This document shows positions 24,401 to 36,948 of a stretch of DNA of 64,000 nt, piece after piece; positions within the stretch are counted from its first letter, which is position 1, and every line of letters begins with the position of its first letter. The stretch is taken from assembly GCA_047967505.1 (NCBI GenBank), contig CM106538.1. One strand, given 5' to 3'. A program made the translations under genes and the position numbers. Under the pieces are notes generated by a model that searched no databases, was not told the DNA's origin, and saw nothing but the letters and a program-made list of their open reading frames with translations. This DNA is from Dipteris shenzhenensis. Taxonomy: Eukaryota > Polypodiophyta > Polypodiopsida > Gleicheniales.

Positions 24401-27400
24401 GATAACTCTTGCTACTACACTATTGCAGACCTCAATCCACACTTGGACCACCAACTGCTTGCTTTTCTCTACCAACTTGTATGCCCATAGTAACTCCTCC
24501 TTTCACTCAGGGTCCTCTTCATCTTAGTCTTGGTGCTCTATACATCTTCGTGCCTCCATCATGTCCTACCAAAAGAAACCTACATCATGAGCTTGACAAG
24601 TACCTTAAAGGAATGGGAAAGATGATAGCCAAGGGAAGTAATATTCACCCTCTGTGTGACTCAAAGTCATACATCCAATTGCGAAGCATGTCCTACTTGT
24701 AGCTATTATCATCCCTCTTCTCTAGTTATAGTTTTGCACAGAGATAATCCAAAAGTGTTCTCAGGTAGAACATGAGCATTCCAAAGTCTTTTGGGTATGC
24801 CAGAGATTTGTAGTAGGTGGATCGCTATACAAAGGTTCGAAGCTCGATTTTAGAATGGGTTCTTAGTTGTGTCTCCACTACACTTAAATATGGAGAGAGT
24901 TTATTGAGACTAGCCTTCTCATTATAGTTTCATATGAGCTGACATATCCATCTACTTTCACATGACCAGACATGTCCACCTCTCAATGGTCTCACTTCAT
25001 CTTTCAACTGAGGTGGATAGTCTTATCTATCAGCATGTTTTCTTCACTGCATTGGGACTCTAGAAAAGATATACAAAGATAATGTGTGAGCAATGAAGTC
25101 CATACATGGAAGTTACGGAAAGAACCACAAATACATGGGGTGATGTCACAAGATTCAACATGAAACAAAATAGTAATACTTAGGCACATCACACCAAGGA
25201 TGTTTTATCAAAGTTATACTTATATATTAAAATAAAATCCTAGCAAAAGTTTATGGAGCAAATTTTGATAGAACATATCAAAATTTTATTAAAAAATACA
25301 ATACAAAAGCCAATACAAATTTTTGACACCAATACAGAAGCCATGCATCACATACATAGCCCTTGACTTTTTTGAAGAAGGCTCTCCAACATCCCACAAA
25401 TTTGGTGTTAACTTGTCAGTTGTTTCATGACATTTGCAATTCAAGGAAAGTAGACTCAAAAGGCTTAAAAATGAGGCTCAAAATGTGATTTTATTACATC
25501 ATTGTAACAAATGTATATTGCCTTCTATTAAAAATTTCAACTCCAAAAGCTTTAGTGCAAGGTTCATCTCTAACTCTGGATCACAACTTTGTCAAATTGC
25601 ATCTTCACATGTGAGCCTCTCTAATGGGTTTTTTGCCATCACCTTATGACCAATGTGTGTCAAACTACAACTCAAAAGTGCATTGTCAAGGAACATGAAA
25701 TATGTATGGGCATCAAAGAAAAATTGCACCACTTTGCTGAGAATAAAATTAAGGACATACATGTTGGGGAAGAATCAGTTGTACCCAATCTTTCTCTCTC
25801 ATTTAGCAACCGCTTCATTTTTTTGAAGACCCTTCTATGTTTCCCTAGAGTTTATTGTGCCATACCCCAATCAATGATTCCAACTTATAGCACACACCAT
25901 TTATAGTAAACTTGAGCAAGGTGTTACCCGAGTGCAAGTTTGCTTGGAACCATTGGGCCTTATGCACAAGGGTGCTAATCCAATTAGGAGAGAAACCTCT
26001 TCCATGGTGCATATTGGCACAAAAGAGGTTCTTCTCTATAACACGTCTTGTGAGCGTTTTATTGCATCCTGTAGCTTTCCATTTGCCTGCACCATCTTCT
26101 CTTCTTCTCCTTGCAAAGTGCACATCAACAGAACACCTGAAGGACCCTTCATTAAATGGCAATTAGAGAGAAATGTGATCTAGGGTTCCACCATTGAAGT
26201 ATGGTGTGAGAGTCTAGAGGGGCTCCTCTGAGATGGAAAATCATCCTAGATGAAAATAATTTCTTGTATTTTCATGGCCACCTCTCATCGTGCTTCTCAT
26301 CTAAGATTCCTAGTAGTGCCCTTGTATTGCTTGCCAACATACTACCTATATTGTAATAGACTAGGAGACCCTAATGGATATGTTTCATATCCAACCTTTT
26401 CACCTTGGAAGATCTCATATCAAATATGGCACAAAAAATACATTCCTTATGTAACTAGGTCACTAGTGTAGATTTTTGTGCCTCACTTCCAAGCAACCTT
26501 GCTTTCAAGACTAGAGTGCCTCCTTTCTCATCTTGCTCAACTTGCACCTCTAACATTCCAAACATTAAGCCTAACTTCTTCTTCCAACTTTCAATTCTAT
26601 GTTTCTTCTTGTAAGATTGTAGGACTTTACTTTTATGCATAGCCCATAATGCATGCCATCATTTCATCTACAATGCATTGACATCATTGGCAAATGTTGG
26701 CCTTACATCGCAACTTTTCCCACACTATATGTAGACATTACCAATTTGGGATTCAACCCAAAGCAATGCATTAGAATCCCAATTCACAATGCTGGCAATC
26801 TCACAGGTTTGGGCAAATTCTTATAGAATCATGTCCTGTACATCCTTGGTCAAGCAGGTGCTTTGAGAGTAGACGCTAAGATGATAAATAGTATACATGA
26901 GAGAGAGATCAAGGCCACAAAGAATGCACTCTTGGCAGGTATAGTTCCCTACTCCTTGATTAATTGCCAAAAGGCCCTAACTACTCCAGCAAAACTATTA
27001 TGGATACCATTTGGTAAATCATTGTAATGCAATGATGCAGTCAATTCTATTACATTTTCTAAGTAGTGATTTATTATTAGATTGAGTAATCTCTAGTCTA
27101 AATGTGATTGTATGCTTTATTCTTGAAGGAATTTTTAAATGCAAACCCACATACACACACACACACACGTGCACGCATGAGAATGTTGGTAGAATTTGCA
27201 TTTGAATCAAGTCATATAAGGTGTAGTCCCGAAGCAATATAGCCTTATGAGCACTCTCTTGACACGGACTGTGATTCCCCACGGGGGATTCACTAGTAGT
27301 AATAAGGAGACGTCACCTGCATGCAATAAATATAATTCCCCTTATCTACCCCCTATTTATGGGACCTTACCTTGAAGTGATCTTTCGCAACACATGAATA

Positions 27401-28129
27401 TCATGATTAAGTCTTTTTGACTCAATCATATATATATATTTTTAATTCTTGAAAATACATACGCATGTAGCGTACCAATGGAATTGAGGAACTTGACTGA
27501 AGGCCTCCGAAGAAAGTCTTCCAGCATGCTTTTTGGCATTAGCATGCTCATTACAAGCAAGTGCAAAGTGTTGCCCATCAATCAGCTCAAATGTGCAATG
27601 AGTTAGGAAATGGAACTTGGCATCCTTTATACATCGGTTTGGATCTGCCATTATACTTTGTCCTTCCTATAAAGATGGAAGCTATTGTCCAATGAAGTTG
27701 GTGAATTCTAATCGAAATTATTCAGGTTTCTTAAAATTGATACTATTTTTTTTGTCTTTGTCTGGCCAATATGCCATTGGATGGACGACCACATTCGACA
27801 CTACTGGCTTCTTTCCATCAACCAAGGACTTGTAAAGCTATTCAGCATAGACTAGGTCTAATGTCCTTATATTTGTGAAGATGCTTACTCTAAGACGAAG
27901 ATTTAGGTTTTTCATTGACATCATTTTCGGCTTCTAAATGTGAACCTATTTCATCACCCTCCTCTTCTTCATGCTCTTGCTCTTCCTTGCCTTAGCCTTT
28001 GTTCAAGGGAACGAAGAAGTAGAGCAAGATTTCTCAGTGCAATCAGAGAAAGATATATGGTGGCTTGCAGCATTTTGAGAGTCCAAAAGAGTGCCATGAG
28101 ACATTGATGTGGGTTCTAGATAGAACAGG
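21403..28129. other. AT-rich intergenic DNA, no gene supported
   Basis: Only short frames occur, none with a recognisable domain. A short exon-like start lies at 22347-22415 (MPPIQSIISKGKNKADEG..., followed by a GTGAGT donor-like site), but its continuation is broken. A (CA)n run sits near 27150. No LTR or terminal repeat was seen. Confidence 0.35.
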
Positions 28130-29325
28130 AATCCCATCGATGAGGAAGGGCAAACATTGATAGTCGATGGCCATGGAACCTTTCAAGTTGAATGGCATCT
28201 TGCTGGTGATTTGAAAACCCTCAAGTGCTTGCATGGTTGTGATACAGGGGCAAATGCAATGAACACATGTCTTTATTGCATGTGTTCGTGCAATATAAGC
28301 AAAAGGCTGGCTTACAATGGGAGAATGGCATTGTATCTTGCAGCCAAACGCAAGCTCCCAATCATGACAAGAAGGATCCAAAGTGGGATCCCATCTTGCC
28401 CATCCCACTTGAAAGAGTGCACATATGTACTTTACACGTAGAACTACGCGTACTTGATAAGTTGTTGTATTTGCATCTTGTTTATGCTTGGAATTTAATC
28501 CCACAAGAAGTATCAACACAGTGCATTGCAGAAGCTGAGAAGTTGCTGTCAGAGATGGGATTCCATGGAGGACATGTCAAACTTAAGGAGGATAAGAAAA
28601 TGTCTGGGCAACACAGAATCTTCCTGCAAAAGTGTCCATGGGTGGAGGGAAGGCAAGGAGATTCCTATCAAACCACAATCTCGACAAAGACAAACATACA
28701 TTGTCTCAAAGTAGTTTGGGTTGGGAATATTGGAAAGCATTGTGTGAATGCATGACCAATAAGGCTTCTCATCCTCAAGTAGCAACTTTGAGAGCTAAAG
28801 TATGGACAAAGGTAGATGCATTGATAAAATTGCTTCGCCAGGTTCAAATCGATGAGATGTATTATGAAAGGTTCAGGATGGCTGTGAAAGAGTTTATGCA
28901 ATTAATGGTGAAAGCATGAGAGGAGTCGCATATTATGCATTACATGGTAATCTTGGCACCATCGTAATATTTAGCACTTGATTTATAAACAGTTTTTGTT
29001 GTGTTGAAATGATTCTCATCATGTTTGCAGCATATTCTCTATGCACACGGACCATGGTTTGTACAAAATTGGGGCCCTTTGTCCATTTGGAATACACAAG
29101 GCATGGAGAAGTTGTACTATAGAGCCAAGGCAATCTACTTCAAGAACTCAAGGCATGGTGGTGGTGTCACTCGTAGCCATGCATTGCATGAGATGTTCAA
29201 TTGGTTTTTTAGATGTTTTAGTAGGAAGGACTTTGAAGTCTGAAAAGGCAAAGGCATCAGAACTTGCAAAAGCAGTTCAAATTGGGGGATTTCTGATTTT
29301 TGAGCAATATCATCTGAGCATTTGA
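28130..29325 (+). pseudogene. Broken gene of an uncharacterised protein family, one intron
   Basis: Three consecutive frames on this strand read as one decayed protein. The first part carries VDGHGTFQVEWHLAGDLKTL and paired Cys residues (CLHGC, CLYCMCSC). The second has WDPILPIPLERVHICTLH and LLSEMGFHGGHVKL. The third has a helical stretch (VDALIKLLRQVQIDEMYYER), then HIMHYM, HILYAHGPWFVQNWGPL and GMEKLYYRAKAIYF. HIMHYM and HILYAH are separated by an 84-nt stretch (28947-29030) with GT..AG ends in phase 0, so it behaves as an intron. There are at least three frame breaks and one in-frame TGA before the intron. The pattern recalls to me a recurrent uncharacterised family of multicopy genes, but I cannot name it or give it a function. 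A transposase origin is possible but unproven. Confidence 0.5.
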
Positions 29326-29674
29326 GCAAATTGGATTAGAATGTAGTCCTTTTGTGTCAAAATTTATGAAAACAATCCAAGTGTATGGACCCCTTTTGTG
29401 AATAAAGGGGGTCATATTGCTTAAGAAAAGAAAAGGATATCCTCATTTCTGACTAAACAAGTTTTCTTACTCTTAAAGTTCATGAAATAAGGCCATGATT
29501 ATGAAACTGTTTCATAAATGAAGGGTCCATATCCTTGTAAACTAATAAACCACAACAATCAATAACCAAAAAATTAATCTTAAAGTAGCTAGACCCCTTT
29601 TTTGACTAAAGGGGTGTATAGTCCACAAAAAAAAAAAAAAAAAACATTCGACGTTAGAAAAATCCAGTATTCTG
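29326..29674. other. Short intergenic stretch with poly(A) run
   Basis: The phrase accccttttttgactaaagggg and a related accccttttgtgaataaagggg near 29388 and 29590 form similar small inverted pairs. A run of about 18 A residues lies at 29626-29643. No gene is seen. Confidence 0.4.
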
Positions 29675-30560
29675 CATCTTTGTTACACTAGCTTAATTTT
29701 AAATCAAAATATTTTCCACTCATAGTTTTCTAATTATTCTATATTGACAATTTCAATATGTTTCCAACCTACATCACTACAAATGAAGATATGATTTATC
29801 ATGTAAAAGACACGTTCAAAGTTTTGTGATTGTGAATTCATCCTACAAGGCGTCCCATCACAATTATCACAATTATCAAGTATCAAGTGTAGAAATAGCC
29901 CAAAGTTTCCATAAGGAGTAATGAAAAAGACTCCAAAACATTATTTTGGTGGTTCAAAATCTCCATCGTAAAAAGTATTATTATAATAGTCCTTTCAAAT
30001 TTTGTTCAACATCATGAAGGTGTGCAATCTGTGAAAACCAAGCCTTGAGGCATGCAAGATAATGCTGTGAAGATCTCTTTTGTATTCAAGTTAGCTTGGT
30101 GACCAAAAAAATTATCTTTTCTATCCATAGAAGTAATATGTAAATAATATAGCCCAATTTTAAGTCAAATACACTCACAATATTTTCTATTTTGTTATTT
30201 GTTGTATATTCCAATACATGTTCCTATTATTTCAAATAAGTTGTCAACCTATGCAAATGAAAACGAAGACATGATTTATCACATAGAAGACATGCTCAAA
30301 CTTTGTGATGTAAAATCATCCTTCAAAATGTCCTACCACAATTATCAAGTGGAGAATAATCAGCATACTATCCTTGTGGTTCAAATTACTTATGGAAAAA
30401 AGGATTTCTTATATACAATCCAAGGTACAAAAGGAAATGTAACAAATATAGTGAAATTTTAAGTCAATATTTTACACTCATAGTTTGGTATTTTGCCACT
30501 AGATGTGTTGAGTTCATGTTATTTCAAATACGTTTCCTACATATGTAGGTATGTATATAT
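29675..30560. repeat. Degenerate repeat, three partial copies
   Basis: Segments near 29690, 30150 and 30450 share attttaagtcaa..tatttt..ctcatagttt-like sequence followed by a tgtttcc/tacat motif. The first two also share gaagacatgatttatcac and cacaattatcaagt. The copies differ by many substitutions and indels. Confidence 0.6.
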
Positions 30561-30605
30561 GCATGCATGCATATATATATATATATACATACGTACATAC
30601 ATACA
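30541..30605. repeat. (TATG)/(CATA) microsatellite
   Basis: Alternating tatg, gcat, (ta)n and catacatac words adjoin the left end of the gypsy element. A second (CATA)n run starts directly at its right end (37440). Confidence 0.85.
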
Positions 30606-30613
30606 TCATATAG

Positions 30614-30707
30614 TGTTCAGAGTGTCTTTAGACAAGTGAAAAACACAAACACATCTCCACTCCTAACAACAAGGTGTTAGCAGTTGAAGTATAATCAGAA
30701 AGTAATC
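30614..30707 (-). repeat. 3' LTR fragment of the gypsy element (94 bp)
   Basis: It matches 36962-37055 (tgctcagagtgtcttcagac in the right copy) until gtaatc, where the sequence switches abruptly to integrase. About 380 bp of this LTR and the rest of pol are missing. Confidence 0.85.
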
Positions 30708-31085
30708 CAACCATTTAGTGCAATAATCAGTAGCACCAAGAATATATTGATTACCTGAGAATTTGGCTGCAAGTTTGATTGGTCCAATAAAGTCCAATCC
30801 CCATTTTTGAAAAGGTCCCAATGGAAGAATAGGTTGATGTGGCATTCTATCACTATCCATTGGTCTATCATCCCTTTGACATGACAAGCATGATTTGGCA
30901 TAATTGTGTGCATCTTTTAATATTGTGGGCCACCATAATCCAACTTGCAAAATTTTCTTACATGTGATATCACCTGAGAAGTGGCCTTCTGCTGGCCCTC
31001 CATGTGCCTCTGCTAACATAGCTTTTTGCTCATAGTCTTGGACACACCTTATGATGACCTGGTTAATGCCTCTTCTGTACAACAC
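30708..31085 (-). pseudogene. Gypsy integrase, truncated in the catalytic core
   Basis: The frame starts near LYRRGINQVI and shows the HHCC zinc-binding module: H..H in AHGGPAEGHF, then CLSCQR. The start of the DDE core follows (WGLDFIGPI, with the first catalytic Asp, and GATDYCTKW). The fusion with the LTR fragment comes right after DYCTKWLDY, so the second Asp region is incomplete and the Glu is gone. The protein would have inserted element DNA into chromosomes; this copy cannot. Confidence 0.8.
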
Positions 31086-31099
31086 TCCAGCAATAATAA

Positions 31100-31500
31100 G
31101 GAAAGGCCTGAGTGTAGTCTGCTCAAATAATTAGCTATGGCATGCTATTTTCTTGGTCTATGTACCATAGTGTAATCAAAATCCTGTAACAAAAACATCC
31201 ATCTTGCAAGCCTTCCTGTTAGTTGCCGTTTATTGGCCAAATAAATCAAAACTTGGTGGTCAACATGAAAATTTACCTTATTAGCCAGTAAATAATGCCT
31301 AAACTTATGCAATGCATAAATCATACCAAGTGCCTCTCTTTCTGTGATTGCATAGTTTCTCTCATGTTTGGTTAAGAAGGGCTGGATAGATCCAACCCAA
31401 TCTGTAAACAGACCGACTCGGTCTGTTTTACAGACTAGTTGGCCTCTGAACCATTTTGGTGTTTTCTATTGCATTAGGACTGTACCAACTACTAAATCTA
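31100..31500 (-). pseudogene. Gypsy RNase H domain
   Basis: The minus-strand reading shows ERNYAITEREALGMIYALHK, KFRHYLL, VDHQVLIYL and TGRLARW, the conserved order of Ty3-type RNase H, which removes RNA from RNA-DNA hybrids during reverse transcription. There is a frameshift at its junction with RT near 31500 and stops within the domain. An unusual segment near 31380-31440 replaces the expected residues upstream of ERNYA. Confidence 0.7.
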
Positions 31501-33004
31501 AAGCATCACAAATACTTCAAAAGGAAGAGGCCAATAAGGGGGTTGTAGAATAGGTGCCACCATAAGCATCTTTTTCAAAATGCTGAATGCATATTCTTGA
31601 GGATTTCCCCAAATGAATGGTTCTGTATCTCTAGTCAACTTTGTGAGAGGATAACAAATATCTGCAAGGTATCTTAGAAATCTACAATGCCATTTGATTT
31701 GGCCTATAAATCTTTGAAGTTGTTTGATGTTTTTTGGGGATTTTGCATTCTGAATTGTTGAAACCTTATTGGGATTAATCTCCATACCTTGTTGGGAGAT
31801 ACTATGTCCTAGTAGTATTCCCCTCCCAGCAAAAGCATACTTTGCTGGATTGACACTGAGACCAGCAAATCTACATCTAGCAAAGCATAATTCTAAGTGA
31901 TTCAAGTGTTCCACCCCTAGGGCGCCAACTCCCTTTAGTAAGAAAACCTATCAAAATCTTGAGTATGAGATCAATTTAAGAATATGCCATGAGTAGAAAT
32001 CATTCAAATTAACATTGTTGTGTTCTACATTAAAAGAGCTTTAAATATGTCTTTATGCCTTGAAATTTGGGTATGGGTAACACATGAAAAAGCTACATTA
32101 ATTTGAAAGGATAAGGGTTTTCACATTTTAGTGTATTTTTTGTTTTACACCCCCTCATCCAAAAGACCTCCCACCCCCTGGGCCTTCCATCTTATGAAAA
32201 ATATGTACAAATCTTAAAATCTTACATATTTTTGAAGGTATATAACTTATATTTTGTGGGAGGGGGGACATGAAATTTTCATATTTTTCCCTTGCATATT
32301 TGAAATTTTTTAAGCAAATCCATGCATATTTTATATGGACCTTGTCTCACCATACCCTGGATTTCGAACAAGGGTAGTAACATATTATATATTGAGTTGG
32401 TGCCCCAGGGTTCCACCATCTTTCCAAAAACTGAGAAATCATCCAAAAGTACCTTCATGAAGGATGTCAAGTACTCTGCAAATACCTCTTGTATACATTT
32501 TTGAAAAGTAGGTGGAGCATTCTTCAATCCAAAAGTCACCACATTGGATGCAAACACCCCATTCTCTAATAAAAGCAGTGTTATCTCTATCTTCTGGAGC
32601 CATTCTTATTTGGTTGTACCCACTGAAGCCATCCAAAAAACTATAAATTTAATGTCTAGCTATGGCATCAAGCAATGAATCACAAAATGGTAGTGGGAAT
32701 GGATCAGTGATAGTGGCTGCATTTAATTTTCTATAGTCTACACAGATTCTCAATTTCCCATTTTTCTTTCGAACAATGACAATAGGAGATAACCATGTGA
32801 CATGGTTAGGGGATATATGAGACTAACTCTTAATAACTTGTCAATCTCCTCTTTGACCAGCTTGGCATAATTTGGATTCATTCTATATCTGCTTTGTATG
32901 ATTGGTACTGCATCAGTTTTCAGATTGATTCTATGTTGGCAGAATTTAGGATCTACCCCCTTCATATCAGTGTAGTGCCATGCAAAAATATCTTTGTACT
33001 GCAT
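31501..33004 (-). pseudogene. Gypsy reverse transcriptase, split by a MITE
   Basis: N-terminal RT motifs occur at 32750-33004 (YRMNPNYAKLVKEEIDKLL), then DGFSGYNQIRMAPEDRD, FGLKNAPPTFQK and the catalytic box at 32438-32446, which reads LLDD where Y/F-L-D-D is expected. The frame is then interrupted at 32409/31916 by an inserted element and resumes with HLNHLELCFARCRFAGLSVN and GQIKWHCRFL of the thumb and connection. Several further frameshifts separate the segments. The function would be DNA synthesis from element RNA; it is inactive here. Confidence 0.85.
31916..32409. mobile_element. hAT-like MITE inserted in the gypsy RT
   Basis: The 494-bp segment is flanked by the 8-bp direct repeat gttccacc (31908-31915 and 32410-32417). 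Its ends are inverted: CCTAGGGCGCCAACT at the left against CCTGGGGCACCAACT (reverse complement of the right), 13 of 15 matching. It encodes nothing. An 8-bp target duplication with short terminal inverted repeats and no transposase fits a hAT-type MITE. Removing it together with one gttccacc copy rejoins the interrupted RT, confirming the boundaries. Confidence 0.85.
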
Positions 33005-33489
33005 TCTTTGAGTGCCATTTTAAAAGGTGGAGAGAGATTTGTTCTTACCATAACTGGTTGTGGGTTGTCATTGTTTCCCAAGTTCACCTCCTCCAAGGCA
33101 TCCTGCCTGCTGACCCTGGCACTTTTTTGCATATGTTCTTCATATTGTCTACTTCCATGATTTCCTCATCTGCTGATTTAGAATTGATATCTCTTGGTGC
33201 ATCACCTTTGCTTGCATCAGTAGCCTCCCTTTGCTTGCATCAGTAGCCTCTGTTGTATATTTTTTTGTGAAAATCTGATCCGACTGGTTTTTGATCATTA
33301 ATCTTTATAACATCAATGTCAAAAATAGGAAATACAGTGGGGTTTCTGAGGAAAATTTCTTCCTCATCTTCATCAAAATTTGGAATCATATTGATTCCCT
33401 CTACTTGTTTTTCTTGGAAAACACCTTCTGGAGGATAGGTTGATCTTGACTTTCTTTTTCCCTTTCTTGATAGTGATTCTCTCTGAGCC

Positions 33490-33912
33490 CTAGTCTTGCT
33501 TCACCTTGGTAGAGCATGTCCTACCCAATAACATTGAGTAAGCAAAATTCTTTTCCTCCATTTTGAGCACTACAAATGTGACTGTGAATGTTAGTCCCAT
33601 GATTGTAATCTCTTGCCCTCGCAATATTGCAAGAGGTTGGATTCTCCTTTGGTCAGCCATCCTCACGTGGAATGGTGCTGCTGGAACCAATTCATTGTGG
33701 TAATTTTTTTTAAATATATCCTCTGATAGGATATTGACACTTGAGCCTCCATCAACCAAAACTTTTGGAATCCTCTGCCTTGTGTAGTCTACATTAATGA
33801 GTGGTACTTGGTAGTCCACATCTTCAACTGTTGATGTGTAAATATTTGGAGTTTCCTCCTCATCATTACTTGGTTGTTGAGCTTTTGTTGGATGTGACTC
33901 TTCTGGATGCAA
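33490..33912 (-). pseudogene. Gypsy aspartic protease
   Basis: The 140-codon minus-strand frame holds the retropepsin active-site box as VLVDGGSSVNILSE and the C-terminal hydrophobic-Gly-Arg motif as MLLGRTC. The acidic/Gln-rich N-terminal part is a linker from gag. The enzyme would process the element polyprotein. Frames on both sides are broken, so a continuous polyprotein is not made. The 33005-33489 interval between protease and RT shows only degenerate linker sequence. Confidence 0.8.
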
Positions 33913-34699
33913 TCTCTTACAAATTTATTGTTTGAAAGCTGGAACTAGGTTTAGTATTTGATCAAGAGTAATTTGTACCTTGGAGTCCATTAACTCTTGG
34001 AAAAAGAGTGTGTTGTCTTCATTTTGCATGCTTGACTCTTGTTGCATCTCTTGGGGCCTTGTCATAGTATCCAAACTTCCTAGAGTTGTTTTGACATGTA
34101 TCATAGTCCGTGGTTTTGTCGGTGCAGTCATATTCTATAATTCTGGGAACTCCGGCTCTATTCTGACTTGAGGGTTCGTTTTGTGTTTTGGAGTCGTATT
34201 TAGACTTGAGTAAGCACTTTCTATATGTTGGCTCTTCCCTGGAATCTGTGCTGATGTATTGCTACTGCCCTATAAAGCTATAGCTTGATTTTTGTGTTGT
34301 TGTTGTGGTGTAGGCGGACTATCTTCGGACTGCAATCGGCTCTGTGTGTACTGTAGTATCCCTTTGCCTCTCTTAGTCAAGTGTTCTTTTCTAACATCTT
34401 GTGAGGCGTTGTTCTCTAGCACTTGTTGCAATGCTTTGTTCCTGGTCTCAGTTTGATTTGGCCAATTCATTGGCTTGGCTGTTTCCATTGGGGCAGCTGC
34501 TAGCCCTGGTAATGGCTTTGTATTCTTGGACCTCGTAACGGCCAAAGCTTGAATATTTCTTTGATTGCGTTGATTGTTGTGGTTGTACTACTGACTGATG
34601 GGTTTTGGATAGACCATATGTACTCATGGAGGAGGCTGTTGCTGGTGATTTTGATTGGTCCTTCCATCGTATTGAACAATGTGCATGCACCAAAGCTCA

Positions 34700-36187
34700 C
34701 ATAGTGGACCAGGGGTGGACCTTGCCTATGGCCATCAATACCACAGTAGGTGCAAGCTTGGTCTTGAATTTGCCTTTGCTTTGATGGTTCCCCCATGGTT
34801 GTTGATTGGGCCTTCTTGGGCCTGCATTTTGATACCTTTATTGTGTTGGTCTTGCCATTGCTATTTGATTAGTAGGTATTGCTGGTGCTTGATTCTGTTG
34901 TTGTGCTGAATGTAAGGTGGTACTCTCCCTTTGTAATTGGGGTTGTACCAACATGTCCCTTTGTCATGATTGTCCTTTTTGCAGAATTCACATGGAACCT
35001 TTTGTGGTTGTGGGGGTGGCTTTAAGCTTTGCACAGTTGGTCTTTAATCATCTTCTCCAACTTGGAGATTTTGTCTGCTGCCTTTTTTGCTGTGGATTTT
35101 TCTTTTAGCTTTTGCTTTTTCTCTTTCTTCTTTTTCTTGAAGTGTTCCTCATCATCCTCATCATTTTCTAATGAGCCGTCTTCCTCATCTTCAGTATCTT
35201 CTTCTGCTTCACTATCTGTGTCTGGTCTCTGAGTCTATTTCTGAATCTGAATGTCTTTTCTTTTTTGTCTTCTTGGATCTTGATGCTATACCAAGTCTTC
35301 TCTCTGCCCTCTAGGCAACTTCCACCATATTGTTAAAATCATTTGCTCCTCCAAGATGGTCCCTGCCAACTATTGCAGTTCTCAGTTCCTTGTTTAATCC
35401 TTTGCAAAAATAGTCTCCCAGTTGCTCCTGGGTGGGTCTTTGGTTTGCTATTAGCCTTCTATTGAGGTTTCTAAACATCTGTGAATAGTCCTCAACCATG
35501 AGGTCTTTTTGTTTCATTGTTCTCAATTTTTTCAAGATGTCCTCTAGTGTTTTTTCTTTCCTAAAATGACTTAAGAAAGGATTCTTTAATTCATCATGTG
35601 GCAAAATGTGCGATACCATACTGCATAAACCAATTCATTGCTTTACCATTGAATGTTGCTGCAAATTGCTCCTTCTTGCTATCATCTGAAAGTTGTCCAA
35701 ATCCACTAGTTGTCCACCTTGTCTCAAATTGCCCAACATGGCTGTTAGGGTCTTGACCTTTCTTGCCTGTAAACTTTGCAGCTTTGACCAATGGGTTCTA
35801 CATTTTTTGTTGAGCTGCTAATGCTGGAGCTTGAACTTTGATAGGCTTCTTCTTCTTTGGTGGTGGAGGGAGGGGATTAAAATTCAGTTGTTTCCTTGCA
35901 GTCACAAAGACATTGGCTGTAATATTAGTGGCAAGTGTTCTTTGTAGTAATTCATGTGTTGGACTAGATAGCATTAACCTTGCTAGCTCAGTTTTTGCCT
36001 CTTGCACCTCTTGGCTATGCAGGAAATTATCAGAGGAACTTGTCCCACTAGGGATATAATTAGAGTCGTGAAAGATATCCTTTAAATCAGGTGTTTGCGA
36101 AGCAGCCTCTACCCAAGCTCTATTTCTTGTAAAATATGCAATACCAGTATGGCGAGGTGATGTTTCCTCTCGGAAGCTATATGACAT
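34700..36187 (-). pseudogene. Gypsy gag with zinc knuckles
   Basis: The frame starts at an ATG at 36187 (MSYSFREETSPRHTG). A proline/lysine linker follows (PPPPKKKKPIKV), then the Retrotrans_gag core: HVGQFETRW, KEQFAATFNGKAMNWF, then FLSHFRKEKTLEDILKKLRT and QEQLGDYFCKGL. Two knuckles come after it: an intact CX2CX4HX4C (CEFCKKDNHDKGTC, 34951-34992) and a damaged one at about 34725-34754 (CTYCGIDGH, last Cys missing). At least two frame breaks (near 35600 and 35790) and stops between core and knuckles interrupt it. Gag forms the particle and binds element RNA. The 33913-34699 part is degenerate gag-to-protease linker. Confidence 0.75.
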
Positions 36188-36948
36188 GGGCTAGTCGTGC
36201 CATGAAAGGGAAGGAGAGAGATGTGATTATAGTAGCTTACTGGGTGGTCGAAATGCGTTGCTGTCAGCTAAGCTTTGCGTGCTGCTTTCACAGTGAAACT
36301 ATGATGTCAGTGATGTGATCTTCTTTGGTGACCTTGATCTACTATGCTTGTTTTGGTGTCTTGTTGATGTTGCTTTCATACGTCGCTATTCCAACAAGAT
36401 TCCCACTGTCAGCTGTCTTTGCTTGTTGTTGCTTTTGTCGAGGTCTTTCTTTGTGAATTGTGGCTTGAAGCTTTGAGCCTTGCTGGATTGAAACGATTGC
36501 TCTTGCAGTTGATGCTTAATGACAACTATATTGAGCCTCGTCAAAGCTTGCTTTGGCAGAGTATTGCTTTACAATATGGATGTGCACGTATTGTTGAATT
36601 GTCTCGCTGTGAGGTCTTCCTCTACTAGTGTATTCACTAGGCTAGAGTTCGGGCAACGTGTGAGTTTCTTAAAGATTTCCTTCCTAGCATTCGAGCATTG
36701 CTCAAGTACTACTGCTTTTTGACACTAGCTACCGTATGTGATTTATGATGATTTACGATGTCGTTTGTAATCATTGGCGTATTCGCCAGCTTTGTGCATC
36801 CAGGTGTGATCCTATGATGCCATTGGAAGCTTTGATTTTTTAGAGTTGCGGTTTTTATGTTTCTCTATTGTTGTATCATGTTGTAATTGACAGTGTCTCT
36901 TGTTTTGATGTGAGCGAAAATCGGCAATTCTGAGTAGGAACGCTGATA
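36188..36948 (-). other. Untranslated leader of the gypsy element
   Basis: About 760 bp lie between the primer-binding site and the gag ATG. No long frame on the element strand is supported. Confidence 0.6.

Noticed and set aside
25845-26183. Overlapping ~85-105-codon frames on both strands
   Set aside because: The frames are mutual shadows with no recognisable domain on either strand.
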